DNA from: Candidatus Shapirobacteria bacterium
GTDB taxonomy: Bacteria > Patescibacteria > Microgenomatia > UBA12405
DNA length: 26,804 nucleotides
NCBI GenBank assembly: GCA_028710865.1
Contig: JAQTUF010000007.1
Coordinates: 1-26,804, forward strand
Direction of reading: 5' to 3'
Part shown: positions 1-6,863 of the stretch, in pieces
Numbering within the stretch: the stretch's first letter is position 1
Layout: every line of letters starts with the position of its first letter
Notes under the pieces: model-generated
Database searches by the model: none
What the model saw: only the letters and a program-made list of their open reading frames with translations
What the model was told of the DNA's origin: nothing
Program-made: the position numbers and the translations under genes

Positions 1-233
1 CTCAGTTGGGATTGCAGGCTGAAATTCGCCTGCATGAACTTGGAATTGGTAGTAATCGCAAATCAGCAGATTGCGGTGAATACGTTCTCGCCTCTTGCAC
101 ACACTGCCCGTCAAATCAGCAAAGTTGGGGGTACCCGAAGCTTCACATTAGTGGGGTTAAGGTAAATCCAGCGATGAGGGTTAAGTCGTAACAAGGTATC
201 CGTACTGGAAGGTGCGGATGGATCACCTCCTTT
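1..233 (+). rRNA. rrs: 16S ribosomal RNA, 3' end (partial)
   Basis: The last ~233 nt of the small-subunit rRNA; the 5' part lies outside the window. Visible landmarks are the decoding-site region (GCACACACTGCCCGT, 97-111), the helix 44/45 segment AAGTCGTAACAAGG (183-196), a helix 45 hairpin with a GGAA loop, and the 3' end GGATCACCTCCTTT. The anti-Shine-Dalgarno CCTCC is intact. By the standard numbering of the 1392R primer site, base 105 equals E. coli 1400 and is T instead of the near-universal C; base 98 (1393) is C. The divergent primer site is typical of CPR-type sequences. No 23S rRNA or tRNA follows; a terminator begins about 100 nt downstream. Confidence 0.97.
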
Positions 234-334
234 GAGGAATTATGTTTTCTAAAATCGCAAGACTATTAGGAGACCATTCATCAATCTTTCTGGTGCTAAC
301 AGTTTGACTCTAATAAAATACTGAAATTTAAAAT

Positions 335-369
335 AAAATCCCCTCCAAGATTTTTCGGAGGGGATTTTT
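335..369 (+). terminator. Intrinsic terminator after 16S rRNA
   Basis: The arms 335-346 (AAAATCCCCTCC) and 357-368 (GGAGGGGATTTT) are perfectly complementary over 12 bp. They enclose a 10-nt loop and run into a T tract. The hairpin lies about 100 nt after the 16S 3' end and just before the uppS promoter, so it most likely ends the 16S transcript. The 234-334 spacer holds no tRNA or other gene I can recognise. Confidence 0.9.
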
Positions 370-372
370 AGT

Positions 373-378
373 TATAAT
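373..378 (+). promoter_or_regulatory. -10 element TATAAT for uppS
   Basis: A consensus TATAAT lies directly after the rRNA terminator, with 15 nt to the uppS ATG. The predicted start is near 385, giving a leader of roughly 8 nt, too short for a normal Shine-Dalgarno site, and none is seen. Confidence 0.6.
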
Positions 379-393
379 AACGACATAAGATAT

Positions 394-1101
394 ATGATTT
401 CTAAAATTGATTCTAAAAATCTTCCCCAACATATTGCTATTATTATGGATGGTAATCGTCGTTGGGCTGCTAGTCATAATCTTTCTGTAGACAAAGGACA
501 CGAAGCTGGTGCCAAAAATCTAGAAAAGATTGTCAATCATTGTCGTGATTTAGGGATTAAATATCTCACAGTTTATGCTTTATCAACCGAAAATTGGCAT
601 AAGCGCTCAGTCAAAGAAGTTAAGGGTATTTTTAATTTATTATTAAAAATTGTTAGAGAAAAACGAGAAGAATATAGAAAATCTGGTATTCGTTTTTTTG
701 TTTTAGGAAATTTTCAAGCCTTTCCTTTAAAGGTAAAAGCTGGTATCAAAAAAATTATGGATGTTGTTTTAGACAAAGAAAGAATTAAATTTAATGTTGC
801 TCTAAATTATGGTGGTCGTGATGAAATTGTTAACGCCATTAAAAATATTATCAAAGATGGGGTTAAGCCAAACCAAATTGATGAAAAATTAATTTCTAAT
901 TATCTTTACACAAAAGGTCAACCAGATCCGGATTTGGTTATTCGTCCTGGTGGGGAATATCGTCTTTCCAATTTTTTATTATGGCAGCTTTCTTACGCTG
1001 AACTTTATTTCACAGATATTCTTTGGCCTGATTTCAGCCCCAAAAAACTAGATGAAGCCATCATTTGGTATCAACACCGCCATCGTCGAATAGGTAAATA
1101 A
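394..1101 (+). CDS. uppS: Isoprenyl transferase (undecaprenyl diphosphate synthase)
   Basis: A cis-prenyltransferase of 235 aa, a normal length. It condenses isopentenyl diphosphate units onto farnesyl diphosphate to make the undecaprenyl carrier for peptidoglycan and surface-polymer synthesis. The signature IAIIMDGNRRWA lies at residues 14-25, with the catalytic Asp at 19. Further conserved segments are LTVYALSTENW, the NYGGRDEI block, and the C-terminal DPDLVIRPGGEYRLSNFLLW substrate-binding block. The ATG follows a promoter directly downstream of the 16S terminator, so the gene is transcribed separately from the rRNA. Its stop is 2 nt from the stop of the convergent pilin-like gene, with no room for a terminator between them. 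Confidence 0.97.
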   Translation: MISKIDSKNLPQHIAIIMDGNRRWAASHNLSVDKGHEAGAKNLEKIVNHCRDLGIKYLTVYALSTENWHKRSVKEVKGIFNLLLKIVREKREEYRKSGIRFFVLGNFQAFPLKVKAGIKKIMDVVLDKERIKFNVALNYGGRDEIVNAIKNIIKDGVKPNQIDEKLISNYLYTKGQPDPDLVIRPGGEYRLSNFLLWQLSYAELYFTDILWPDFSPKKLDEAIIWYQHRHRRIGK

Positions 1102-1103
1102 TT

Positions 1104-1397
1104 TTACAAAAATTTTACTCCCAACATCACTTCCACTAATTGAGCTACAAAATACGCTATAAAAATAATTAAAAATCCAATTAAAGCCTGAGTTATCCTA
1201 CCATATCCTGCTTTTGTTTTATCTGGATTCCCAGCCGAGGTCATTAATGTGATTCCTCCTAAAATCAACATAAACAGTAATATCAATCCCGCTATTACAA
1301 ATATATAAGGTAGTAAATTAGTAATTACATCTCCAACATTTTGATATTTTTTACCAATTGGGTCATTCGAACTTATTAAATTTGCTAAATCACTCAT
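1104..1397 (-). CDS. Small two-TM VirB2/TrbC-like pilin protein
   Basis: A 97-aa protein with two strong membrane segments (about residues 28-53 and 70-92). Between them is a short polar loop containing TSAGNPDKTKAGYGRITQAL. This layout (hydrophobic helix with GGI, small charged loop with Gly/Asn/Lys, second helix) matches the VirB2/TrbC-like pilin proteins common in CPR genomes. It is the second gene of an operon: its ATG is 4 nt after the stop of the related upstream gene. There is no good Shine-Dalgarno sequence (only AGG about 13 nt upstream), so translational coupling is likely. No other type IV secretion gene lies in the window, so conjugation or secretion cannot be claimed. Confidence 0.75.
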   Translation of the reverse strand: MSDLANLISSNDPIGKKYQNVGDVITNLLPYIFVIAGLILLFMLILGGITLMTSAGNPDKTKAGYGRITQALIGFLIIFIAYFVAQLVEVMLGVKFL

Positions 1398-1401
1398 AAT
1401 T

Positions 1402-1785
1402 TTAAATACCTGGAATTTTTAATATATCTATAGTAATTAATTTTAAAATAAATAATGCCGATATTGAAACCAATAATCCAGTGATCGCTGAGGTAATTGT
1501 CTCTTTGGCCCCAGCAACTTTTTTTTCATCACCACTTGACATCCCCAACAAAATAAATCCATATACCATCAATACAAATGCAATCCCCCCTGCCAATCCA
1601 AATAACCAACTTAATAACCATGATATAAATCCACTTGCAGTTACCGGGACACATCCTAAGGCTGTATTTACCCCATCTTCACCATTAACTGCTTTACATG
1701 GATCATATGTTGCCAAAACATAATTTACTTTTAACAACCATAAACTAGCTATTAACGAAATATTGAAAAACAACTTTCTAACCAT
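1402..1785 (-). CDS. Secreted VirB2/TrbC-like pilin protein
   Basis: A 127-aa protein from the ATG at 1785. An in-frame ATG 42 nt further upstream also exists, but the promoter sits between the two, so 1785 is preferred. From 1785 the protein begins MVRKLFFNISLIASLW, an N-terminal signal/anchor helix ending near VLA. A cysteine-containing segment (DPCKAVNGEDG, ALGCVPV) and two more hydrophobic helices follow, separated by a SSGDEKKVAGAKETITSA loop. The loop-helix pattern is the same as in the next gene, suggesting paralogues. The two cysteines of the exported segment could form a disulfide. The family call rests on pattern only. Confidence 0.75.
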   Translation of the reverse strand: MVRKLFFNISLIASLWLLKVNYVLATYDPCKAVNGEDGVNTALGCVPVTASGFISWLLSWLFGLAGGIAFVLMVYGFILLGMSSGDEKKVAGAKETITSAITGLLVSISALFILKLITIDILKIPGI

Positions 1786-1791
1786 AAATCT

Positions 1792-1800
1792 AGTATAGCA
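1792..1800 (-). promoter_or_regulatory. Extended -10 (TGCTATACT), leaderless, for pilin operon
   Basis: On the minus strand TGCTATACT ends 6 nt before the ATG at 1785, placing the predicted transcription start on the start codon. It is nearly back-to-back with the + strand promoter at 1803-1811. Confidence 0.7.
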
Positions 1801-1802
1801 AA

Positions 1803-1811
1803 TGCTAAAAT
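1803..1811 (+). promoter_or_regulatory. Extended -10 (TGCTAAAAT), leaderless, for SpoIID gene
   Basis: TGCTAAAAT ends 6 nt before the GTG at 1818. It forms a compact divergent pair with the minus-strand -10 only 2 bp away, so the two promoters probably compete or are co-regulated. Confidence 0.7.
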
Positions 1812-1817
1812 TAATCT

Positions 1818-3485
1818 GTGTATTCAATCTTCAAAAAAATTATTATTTTATTTTTACTTTTTTTTTCATTTTTTTTAGTTATCAAACCGATAATAGCTGA
1901 TGATCTTCAAGTACAAATTGATCAAATTACCAAACAGATAGCTGATCTCGAAGCTGCCATTAATCCTCTTAAATCTGAATCCACTGACCTTCAAAAAAAA
2001 ATCACTTCTGCTAAATCTCAAATCAATTCTGTTACTTCCCAAGTTGAAAAATTAAATCAAAAGTTAATTGACAAAGAAGCTGATCTCGAAGTCCAAAAAT
2101 TATTACTAGGTGAAAGAGTCAAACGTTACTATAAAAATAGTAAAAAATTCAACCCCTTTATTATTTTTCTCACCAATGGTCAAAGTTCTGGTCTCCTCCA
2201 ACAATATACCTGGTATCAGGCCATTATTAGTCAGGATAAAAACACTATTACTCAATATACCACCGATATTAACTCTCTTAATCAAAATAAAACTGATTTA
2301 GAAACTCAAAAAACTAAACTAGCTATTCTTAAAAAAACCCTTGAATCTCGTTTTGGTTTTTTAGCTGGAGAAATACAAAAAGCTGAAACCTATAAAGCTG
2401 AGTTAAATCAAAAACAACAGCAATTAATTGCTCAAAAAATGGCCAGCTTAAATCTGCCTACTAGTGTTGGATCTAGTCCTTTAATGTGTACTGATGATCG
2501 TAAAACTGATCCTGGTTTTGGCACTGGTTTTGCCTTTTTTACCTTCGGTATTCCTCATCATGTTGGTTTAAATCAATATGGTGCCTATGGCCGAGCCAAA
2601 GCCGGTCAAAATTACAAAACCATTATCAACGCCTATTTTAATAACGTTAATTTTGAAAAAAAGCCCAATATTACTTTAAAAGTTAAAGGTCATGGCTCTG
2701 TTCCTCTAGAAACTTATTTGCTTGGTATTTATGAAGTGCCGGAAAGTTGGCCTATCGAAGCCCTCAAGGCTCAAGTTGTGGCCGCTCGATCTTATGCCTT
2801 AGCGTATACCAATAATGGTGCCAACGAAATTTGTACCACTCAAGCTTGTCAAGTTTATAAAGGCGGTAATAAAGGTGGCCAATGGGAGCAAGCTGTTAAA
2901 GCCACTGAGGGTGAAGTTATTACTCAGGGTGGTCAAGTTGTTACTGCTTGGTTTGCTTCCACTGCCGGCGGTTATACTTATACTTCATCTGATGTTGGCT
3001 GGAAATCAACTGGTTGGACTAAAAAGACTCGCGATACTACCGGCGATATTAATTCTTTTGATGATTTGTTTTCTAAAGCTTATGATCGCGATTCACCTTG
3101 TTTTTATTCTGCCCAAGGTTATCGCAAAGAATATAATAAATCTGCTTGGTTAAAACCTTCCGAAGTGGCTGATGTGGTTAATTCTATCCTTTTATCTCAA
3201 AAAGATTCTTCAGTTAATAATAATCTTTTGCCTCCAGATCAAGGCGGTTGGAGTATTGATAAAGTTAAAGAAGAATTAAGAAATCGTGGCACCACACCAT
3301 ATACCACCATTAATTCTGTTTCTATTGGTTGGGATAAAGGTTCTGGTCAAACCACTCAAGTTTCTCTTTCTGGTGATGCTGGTTCAGTCAGTTTTGATGG
3401 TTCCACTTTTAAAAGTTATTTTAATTCCCGTGCTCCAGCTAACATTGCTATTGTTGGCCCGCTTTATAACGTCGAAAAAAGATAA
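1818..3485 (+). CDS. Secreted coiled-coil protein with SpoIID/LytB domain
   Basis: A 555-aa protein with a GTG start set by the -10 element 6 nt upstream. A signal peptide (residues 1-27, cleavage near IIA/DD) is followed by a PcsB-like coiled coil (about 29-210) and a SpoIID domain (about 236-550). SpoIID proteins cleave or modify peptidoglycan glycan strands. The core motif EVPESWPIEALKAQVVAARS (306-325) carries the conserved Glu after GIY and the AAR(S/T)YAL block; QVYKGG and STAGGYT also fit. The HHxGLNQYGAYGRA motif (247-260), C-terminal in classical SpoIID, here precedes the catalytic block, as in some other LytB-type proteins. The probable role is cell-wall remodelling at the cell surface, with the coiled coil as a possible partner-binding regulator. 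Confidence 0.88.
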   Translation: MYSIFKKIIILFLLFFSFFLVIKPIIADDLQVQIDQITKQIADLEAAINPLKSESTDLQKKITSAKSQINSVTSQVEKLNQKLIDKEADLEVQKLLLGERVKRYYKNSKKFNPFIIFLTNGQSSGLLQQYTWYQAIISQDKNTITQYTTDINSLNQNKTDLETQKTKLAILKKTLESRFGFLAGEIQKAETYKAELNQKQQQLIAQKMASLNLPTSVGSSPLMCTDDRKTDPGFGTGFAFFTFGIPHHVGLNQYGAYGRAKAGQNYKTIINAYFNNVNFEKKPNITLKVKGHGSVPLETYLLGIYEVPESWPIEALKAQVVAARSYALAYTNNGANEICTTQACQVYKGGNKGGQWEQAVKATEGEVITQGGQVVTAWFASTAGGYTYTSSDVGWKSTGWTKKTRDTTGDINSFDDLFSKAYDRDSPCFYSAQGYRKEYNKSAWLKPSEVADVVNSILLSQKDSSVNNNLLPPDQGGWSIDKVKEELRNRGTTPYTTINSVSIGWDKGSGQTTQVSLSGDAGSVSFDGSTFKSYFNSRAPANIAIVGPLYNVEKR

Positions 3486-3526
3486 ATATTCTCTATTTTT
3501 TATAAACTTTATAAACTCGATAAACT

Positions 3527-3535
3527 TGATAAAAT
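3527..3535 (+). promoter_or_regulatory. Extended -10 (TGATAAAAT), leaderless
   Basis: TGATAAAAT ends 7 nt before the ATG at 3543. The region just upstream repeats ATAAACTT/ATAAACTC/ATAAACTTG. Confidence 0.65.
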
Positions 3536-3542
3536 ATATATA

Positions 3543-4259
3543 ATGATTCGATCAAAAGATTTAGATACTATTGCTCCAGATGATCCAATATTAGAGACAA
3601 ATATTCCTGATTCAGTCGATCAAATTGGAAAAGAAATTCCTAAATCTAAAAAAAATAATTGTTCTTATAAAAAAATTATTGAAAATTTAGGTCATACTAA
3701 AAGTTCATTTTCTTCATTTTTAGTTAATCCGGATGTTTTTGATTTTCCTGAAAGAAAAGAGGATGAATCTATTATTTTAGCCGTTCGGCCGCATTGGTTT
3801 ATCAATTTTAAGTGGATTTTGATTACCATCACTATGGTAATGGTTCCTACCATTCTTAATTTTTTAGATGTTTTACAATCCCTTCCTTTTAGATATCAAT
3901 TTGTTTCCACTCTCTTTTGGTATCTGATTACTTTTATTTATGCTTTTGAAAAATTTTTAGATTGGTATTTTGATGTTTTTATTGTTACCACCGAACGTTT
4001 AGTTGATATCAAATTTAATAATCTTCTTAATAAGCACTTTGCTGAAGCTGATCTTGAAATGGTTCAAGATGTTTCTTCTTCTGTTAGGGGAGTTTTTGGT
4101 ACTTTTTTTAATTACGGTACAATTTTAGTTCAAACCGCTTCTGGAATTAATCAAATTATTTTTAAAAATGTTCCCAATCCCCCAAAAATTATTAGAGCCA
4201 TTCAAGAACTTATAGACGATAGAGAAGGAAAACACCCCAAAGGAGGATCAAATAAATGA
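3543..4259 (+). CDS. Membrane protein with bacterial PH (bPH2-like) domain
   Basis: A 238-aa protein with a polar N-terminal region (1-70). The segment ILAVRPHWFINFKW precedes two transmembrane helices (about residues 94-112 and 120-138). A soluble domain of about 85 residues follows, starting VFIVTTERLVDIKFNNLL and containing the amphipathic DLEMVQDVSSSVRGVFGTFFNYGTI stretch. This order is typical of DUF304/bPH2 membrane proteins (YdbS-like); the function of this family is unknown. The gene heads an operon: its TGA overlaps the next ATG, and the next gene has a strong Shine-Dalgarno site inside this gene's 3' end. Confidence 0.75.
   Translation: MIRSKDLDTIAPDDPILETNIPDSVDQIGKEIPKSKKNNCSYKKIIENLGHTKSSFSSFLVNPDVFDFPERKEDESIILAVRPHWFINFKWILITITMVMVPTILNFLDVLQSLPFRYQFVSTLFWYLITFIYAFEKFLDWYFDVFIVTTERLVDIKFNNLLNKHFAEADLEMVQDVSSSVRGVFGTFFNYGTILVQTASGINQIIFKNVPNPPKIIRAIQELIDDREGKHPKGGSNK
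4239..4246 (+). promoter_or_regulatory. Strong Shine-Dalgarno site AAAGGAGG
   Basis: AAAGGAGG ends 9 nt before the internal-operon ATG at 4256 and matches the 16S anti-SD. It is the clearest Shine-Dalgarno site in the window. It belongs to a non-first gene, in contrast to the leaderless first genes. Confidence 0.85.
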
Positions 4260-4477
4260 ATAATATCGAATTTTTACCTATTTTTTTAATGGTCCAAAAA
4301 ATATTTTTTATTGCTTGTTCTATTTTTTACCTTATTTTTGCCCTCATTGTTGTAAAACAGGTTACTTCTATGTCTAAAAATGTTAAAGATAAATTTAATC
4401 CTATTTTAATCTCATTTTCATATATTCATCTTATTTTTGCTATCTTCCTAATTTTTATTGTCATTGCTTGGTTGTAG
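4256..4477 (+). CDS. Small two-TM membrane protein, unknown function
   Basis: A 73-aa protein with two hydrophobic helices (about residues 12-35 and 49-72) joined by a basic loop (SMSKNVKDKFNP). The ATGA overlap with the bPH gene and the consensus Shine-Dalgarno sequence make it a real second cistron. It resembles the short two-helix proteins described only as a domain of unknown function in Microgenomates (possibly DUF5657, uncertain). It sits between the bPH protein and the PP2C-like/propeller protein and could be an accessory subunit of either; that is inference. Confidence 0.7.
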   Translation: MNNIEFLPIFLMVQKIFFIACSIFYLIFALIVVKQVTSMSKNVKDKFNPILISFSYIHLIFAIFLIFIVIAWL

Positions 4478-4483
4478 TATCAT
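4478..4483 (+). promoter_or_regulatory. -10 element TATCAT, leaderless
   Basis: TATCAT starts right after the stop codon of the small membrane protein gene and ends 6 nt before the ATG at 4490. The next gene can therefore be transcribed on its own although it lies only 12 nt downstream. Confidence 0.55.
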
Positions 4484-4489
4484 TAATTA

Positions 4490-6316
4490 ATGCATTTTAT
4501 CTGCCGTTCCTTCATTGGCAAAAGCGATTCTCAAAATTGGTCCCAGTATTGGGAAAATGAACCAGACGATTTTCAACTTAAATCTCAGAAGGGTCATCTT
4601 TTTGGTCTAATCAGTCTTCATTCTGATGCTGGTGAAGATATTAAAAATATCGGGCACGATCTCATTTTTGAAATTAATCAAAATTATTTTTCTAATGATT
4701 CTACTCTAGATATTTTATCCAGCCTTAAAAAAACTATTACCAATATTAAACAAAATTCTCTTTATCAAGAACATCAAATTGAAGTTGTTTTAGTCGTTAT
4801 ATCAGATAAAAAAGTTTTTATTGTTTCTTTTGGTCCCAATAAAATTGCTCTCAGTCGTGATTCTAAAATAAGTCTTTTGATAAAAGGGGATAAAGATATG
4901 AATTTTATTTCTGGACCAATTCAATTCAATGATCGTATTTTTTTTATGACTTCTGAATTTTTTACCAAGATTACTTGGGATAAAATAAAATCTATCTTAT
5001 TTGATGACAATATTCAAAATATCGAAGAAAATATTTTATCCCTTCTCTATTCTTTTGACAATCAAAACCATCTTTCTGCTGCTTTAATTGAAATTAATGA
5101 TGAAATAATTAGTCCAGATATATCAGTTTCTGTTGAAGATAGTGAAAAAGAGGTGATATCAGATCAGTTGTTGAATCCTCCTACTGAAGAAGTCAAATCA
5201 GTTTTTATTACTAATCAACAGCCTCGTCAGATTAGTCAAAGAAAAAGAATTCAAATAATTATTGCCATTATTTTATTAATTGGTCTTTTTGTTAGTTCTT
5301 TTTTTGGTTATCAAAAAAATAAAAAGATAAATACTGAGACCAAATATCAACAGCTAAAAACTGAACTAGAAAGTCAATTAAACAATATTACTCTAGTCAA
5401 AAGTATAAATTTAGAGGCGGCTCAAACAGGAGCCAAAGAATCACAAAATATAATTACTCAAATGGCCAATCTTTCAATTCATCCAGATGAAGTTAATCAA
5501 TTTAAATCTCAAGTCGACACCATTCTTTCTCAAACTGGTGTCAATGAAAACTTTATCCCCGATCTCTTTTTTGATACCTCCATGATTGTTAGTAATCCTC
5601 AATATAACGATATTTTTCTTAGTCAAAATAATCTTTATCTTTTAGATTCCACTAATGGTCGTGTCGATACTTTAAATATCACCGAAAAATCGAGTAAAAA
5701 TACAATTAATTCTGAAAAAATAAAATCTGCTACTAAAATCTTTAGTGACAGTAATAATATATATCTTTCATACAAAGACAATATTAGCCAAATTAATGGG
5801 ACTAGTATTGATCAAAAAATTTTATTTTCTGATTCTGATCCTGTCCCTAATCCCTCTGACATCCAAATTTGGAATGGATCCATCTATTTATTAGATGCTA
5901 CCAACAGTACTATTTGGAAATTTACTCCCACTTCTGATACTTTTTCTAAAGCCCAAAATTGGCTTAAAAACGATAAAAATCTTGATCTTGGTCCCACTTC
6001 TTTATCTATTGATGGCAAAATTTGGGTTCTCTATCAATCTGGTGTGATTGAAAATTATATCAGTGGTGTTAAAGATAATTTTAAATTATCAGGTAGTAAC
6101 CAATTTAATCAAGCCAGTATTTTAGATGTCAGTCTTGAAGATGATGGTTACATCACTTTTGTTGATGATCAAAATTTGATTTTTGTCTACAAAAAATCAG
6201 GCGATTTTGTAGCTAAATACAACTTAAACAAATTAAAAGTCCTAGATTTGGTTTTAAATAAAAATATTCTTTATATTCTTTCATCCGATCAAAAGATTTA
6301 CAAAATTACGCCATAA
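4490..6316 (+). CDS. Degenerate PP2C domain - TM - coiled coil - beta-propeller protein
   Basis: A 608-aa protein. Residues 1-205 follow the layout of a PP2C/SpoIIE-type phosphatase: FGLISLHSDAGEDI where active enzymes have a DG motif, a VLVVISDKKVFIVSFGPNKI core, DRIFFMTSEFF where LLxSDGL is expected, and FDNQNHLSAALIEI at the end. The metal-binding aspartates of the DG and SDG motifs appear lost, so this is probably a pseudophosphatase. A Gln/Lys-rich linker leads to one TM helix (about 254-273), a coiled-coil stretch (280-350), and an external C-terminal domain of repeated ~45-residue beta units (NNLYLLDSTNGRV, GSIYLLDATNSTI, KIWVLYQSGVI), probably a six-bladed propeller. It looks like a transmembrane receptor-type protein; ligand and partner are unknown. 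Confidence 0.7.
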   Translation: MHFICRSFIGKSDSQNWSQYWENEPDDFQLKSQKGHLFGLISLHSDAGEDIKNIGHDLIFEINQNYFSNDSTLDILSSLKKTITNIKQNSLYQEHQIEVVLVVISDKKVFIVSFGPNKIALSRDSKISLLIKGDKDMNFISGPIQFNDRIFFMTSEFFTKITWDKIKSILFDDNIQNIEENILSLLYSFDNQNHLSAALIEINDEIISPDISVSVEDSEKEVISDQLLNPPTEEVKSVFITNQQPRQISQRKRIQIIIAIILLIGLFVSSFFGYQKNKKINTETKYQQLKTELESQLNNITLVKSINLEAAQTGAKESQNIITQMANLSIHPDEVNQFKSQVDTILSQTGVNENFIPDLFFDTSMIVSNPQYNDIFLSQNNLYLLDSTNGRVDTLNITEKSSKNTINSEKIKSATKIFSDSNNIYLSYKDNISQINGTSIDQKILFSDSDPVPNPSDIQIWNGSIYLLDATNSTIWKFTPTSDTFSKAQNWLKNDKNLDLGPTSLSIDGKIWVLYQSGVIENYISGVKDNFKLSGSNQFNQASILDVSLEDDGYITFVDDQNLIFVYKKSGDFVAKYNLNKLKVLDLVLNKNILYILSSDQKIYKITP

Positions 6317-6341
6317 AACTTTTCTCTTTTTTAAAACCCTC

Positions 6342-6375
6342 TGTCCTATGGACATCTCCCCTTAAGAAATGGGAG
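6342..6375 (+). other. Two adjacent small hairpins downstream of the propeller gene
   Basis: The arms TGTCC/GGACA (6342-6346, 6350-6354) and CTCCC/GGGAG (6356-6360, 6371-6375) form two short stems. No T run follows, so this is not a good intrinsic terminator. The second hairpin resembles a decayed copy of the palindromic repeat that starts 18 nt later. Confidence 0.4.
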
Positions 6376-6392
6376 CTTTAATAAAATATTAG

Positions 6393-6430
6393 CCTCCCTT
6401 TTTAAGGGAGGGTACCCGAAGGGTGGGTGG
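6393..6430 (+). repeat. Palindromic CCTCCCTT...AAGGGAGG repeat, copy 1
   Basis: An 8-bp stem (CCTCCCTT 6393-6400, AAGGGAGG 6404-6411) is followed by ACCC-GAA-GGGT and GGGTGG. Related copies lie at 13054-13081 and 19930-19960 in the same orientation. This copy ends 4 bp before the extended -10 of smpB, so it fills the -35 region. Confidence 0.8.
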
Positions 6431-6434
6431 ATTT

Positions 6435-6443
6435 TGTTATAAT
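6435..6443 (+). promoter_or_regulatory. Extended -10 (TGTTATAAT), leaderless, for smpB
   Basis: A perfect TGnTATAAT ends 6 nt before the ATG at 6450. It decides the smpB start against an in-frame GTG further upstream, which lies ahead of the promoter. Confidence 0.8.
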
Positions 6444-6449
6444 CCAGAT

Positions 6450-6863
6450 ATGCGTTATTTCAACAAAGACTCTCGTGATTATAAGTTTATCGATAAATTT
6501 GATGCCGGCTTGTGCCTTACTGGCGCTGACGCCAAATCTTTGCGTGTCCAAACTCCCCAGTTTATTGGTTCAAAAATTGAAGTTATCAACGGAGTCCCAG
6601 TTATTTTTGATCTAAAGATCCCTAAATATAAATATGCTCAAGAAACTATTATTGATACTACTACCGAAAGAAAACTGCTTTTATCTCAAAAAGAAATTGC
6701 TAAATTAATCTCCCTTCGTCATCAAAAATACATGATTATTCCCATTGCTATTTTTCTAAAAGGCAAGTGGTTTAAAGTGGAAATTGGTGTCGGCCGCAAA
6801 ATGAGAAAATACGAAAAAAGACAAAAAATTAAAGACCGGGAAATGAAACAAAACATAATCTAA
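6450..6863 (+). CDS. smpB: SsrA-binding protein SmpB
   Basis: A 137-aa protein from 6450, an ordinary SmpB length. SmpB binds the tRNA-like part of tmRNA and delivers it to stalled ribosomes. Family marks are DYKFIDKFDAGLCLTGADAKSLR at the N-terminus (usual form YExGxxLxGxExKSLR), the PKYKYA segment, ERKLLLSQKEIAKL, GKWFKVEIGVGRKMRKYEKR, and the basic C-terminal tail KRQKIKDREMKQN that inserts in the mRNA channel. The usual Glu in the GTEVKS motif is Asp-Ala here (GADAKS), a small departure. The tmRNA gene lies about 400 bp downstream on the opposite strand with one GIY-YIG gene between. The last bases overlap the stop codon of that convergent gene. Confidence 0.96.
   Translation: MRYFNKDSRDYKFIDKFDAGLCLTGADAKSLRVQTPQFIGSKIEVINGVPVIFDLKIPKYKYAQETIIDTTTERKLLLSQKEIAKLISLRHQKYMIIPIAIFLKGKWFKVEIGVGRKMRKYEKRQKIKDREMKQNII

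Noticed and set aside
6..191. An open reading frame across the 16S region
   Set aside because: It lies entirely within highly conserved rRNA sequence and is not a gene.
4490..6316. Active PP2C phosphatase
   Set aside because: The aspartates that bind the metal ions are not present at the expected motifs.
6342..6430. CRISPR array or attenuator in the repeat-rich gap before smpB
   Set aside because: There are only a few short palindromes with no regular spacing and no spacers; no cas gene is present.
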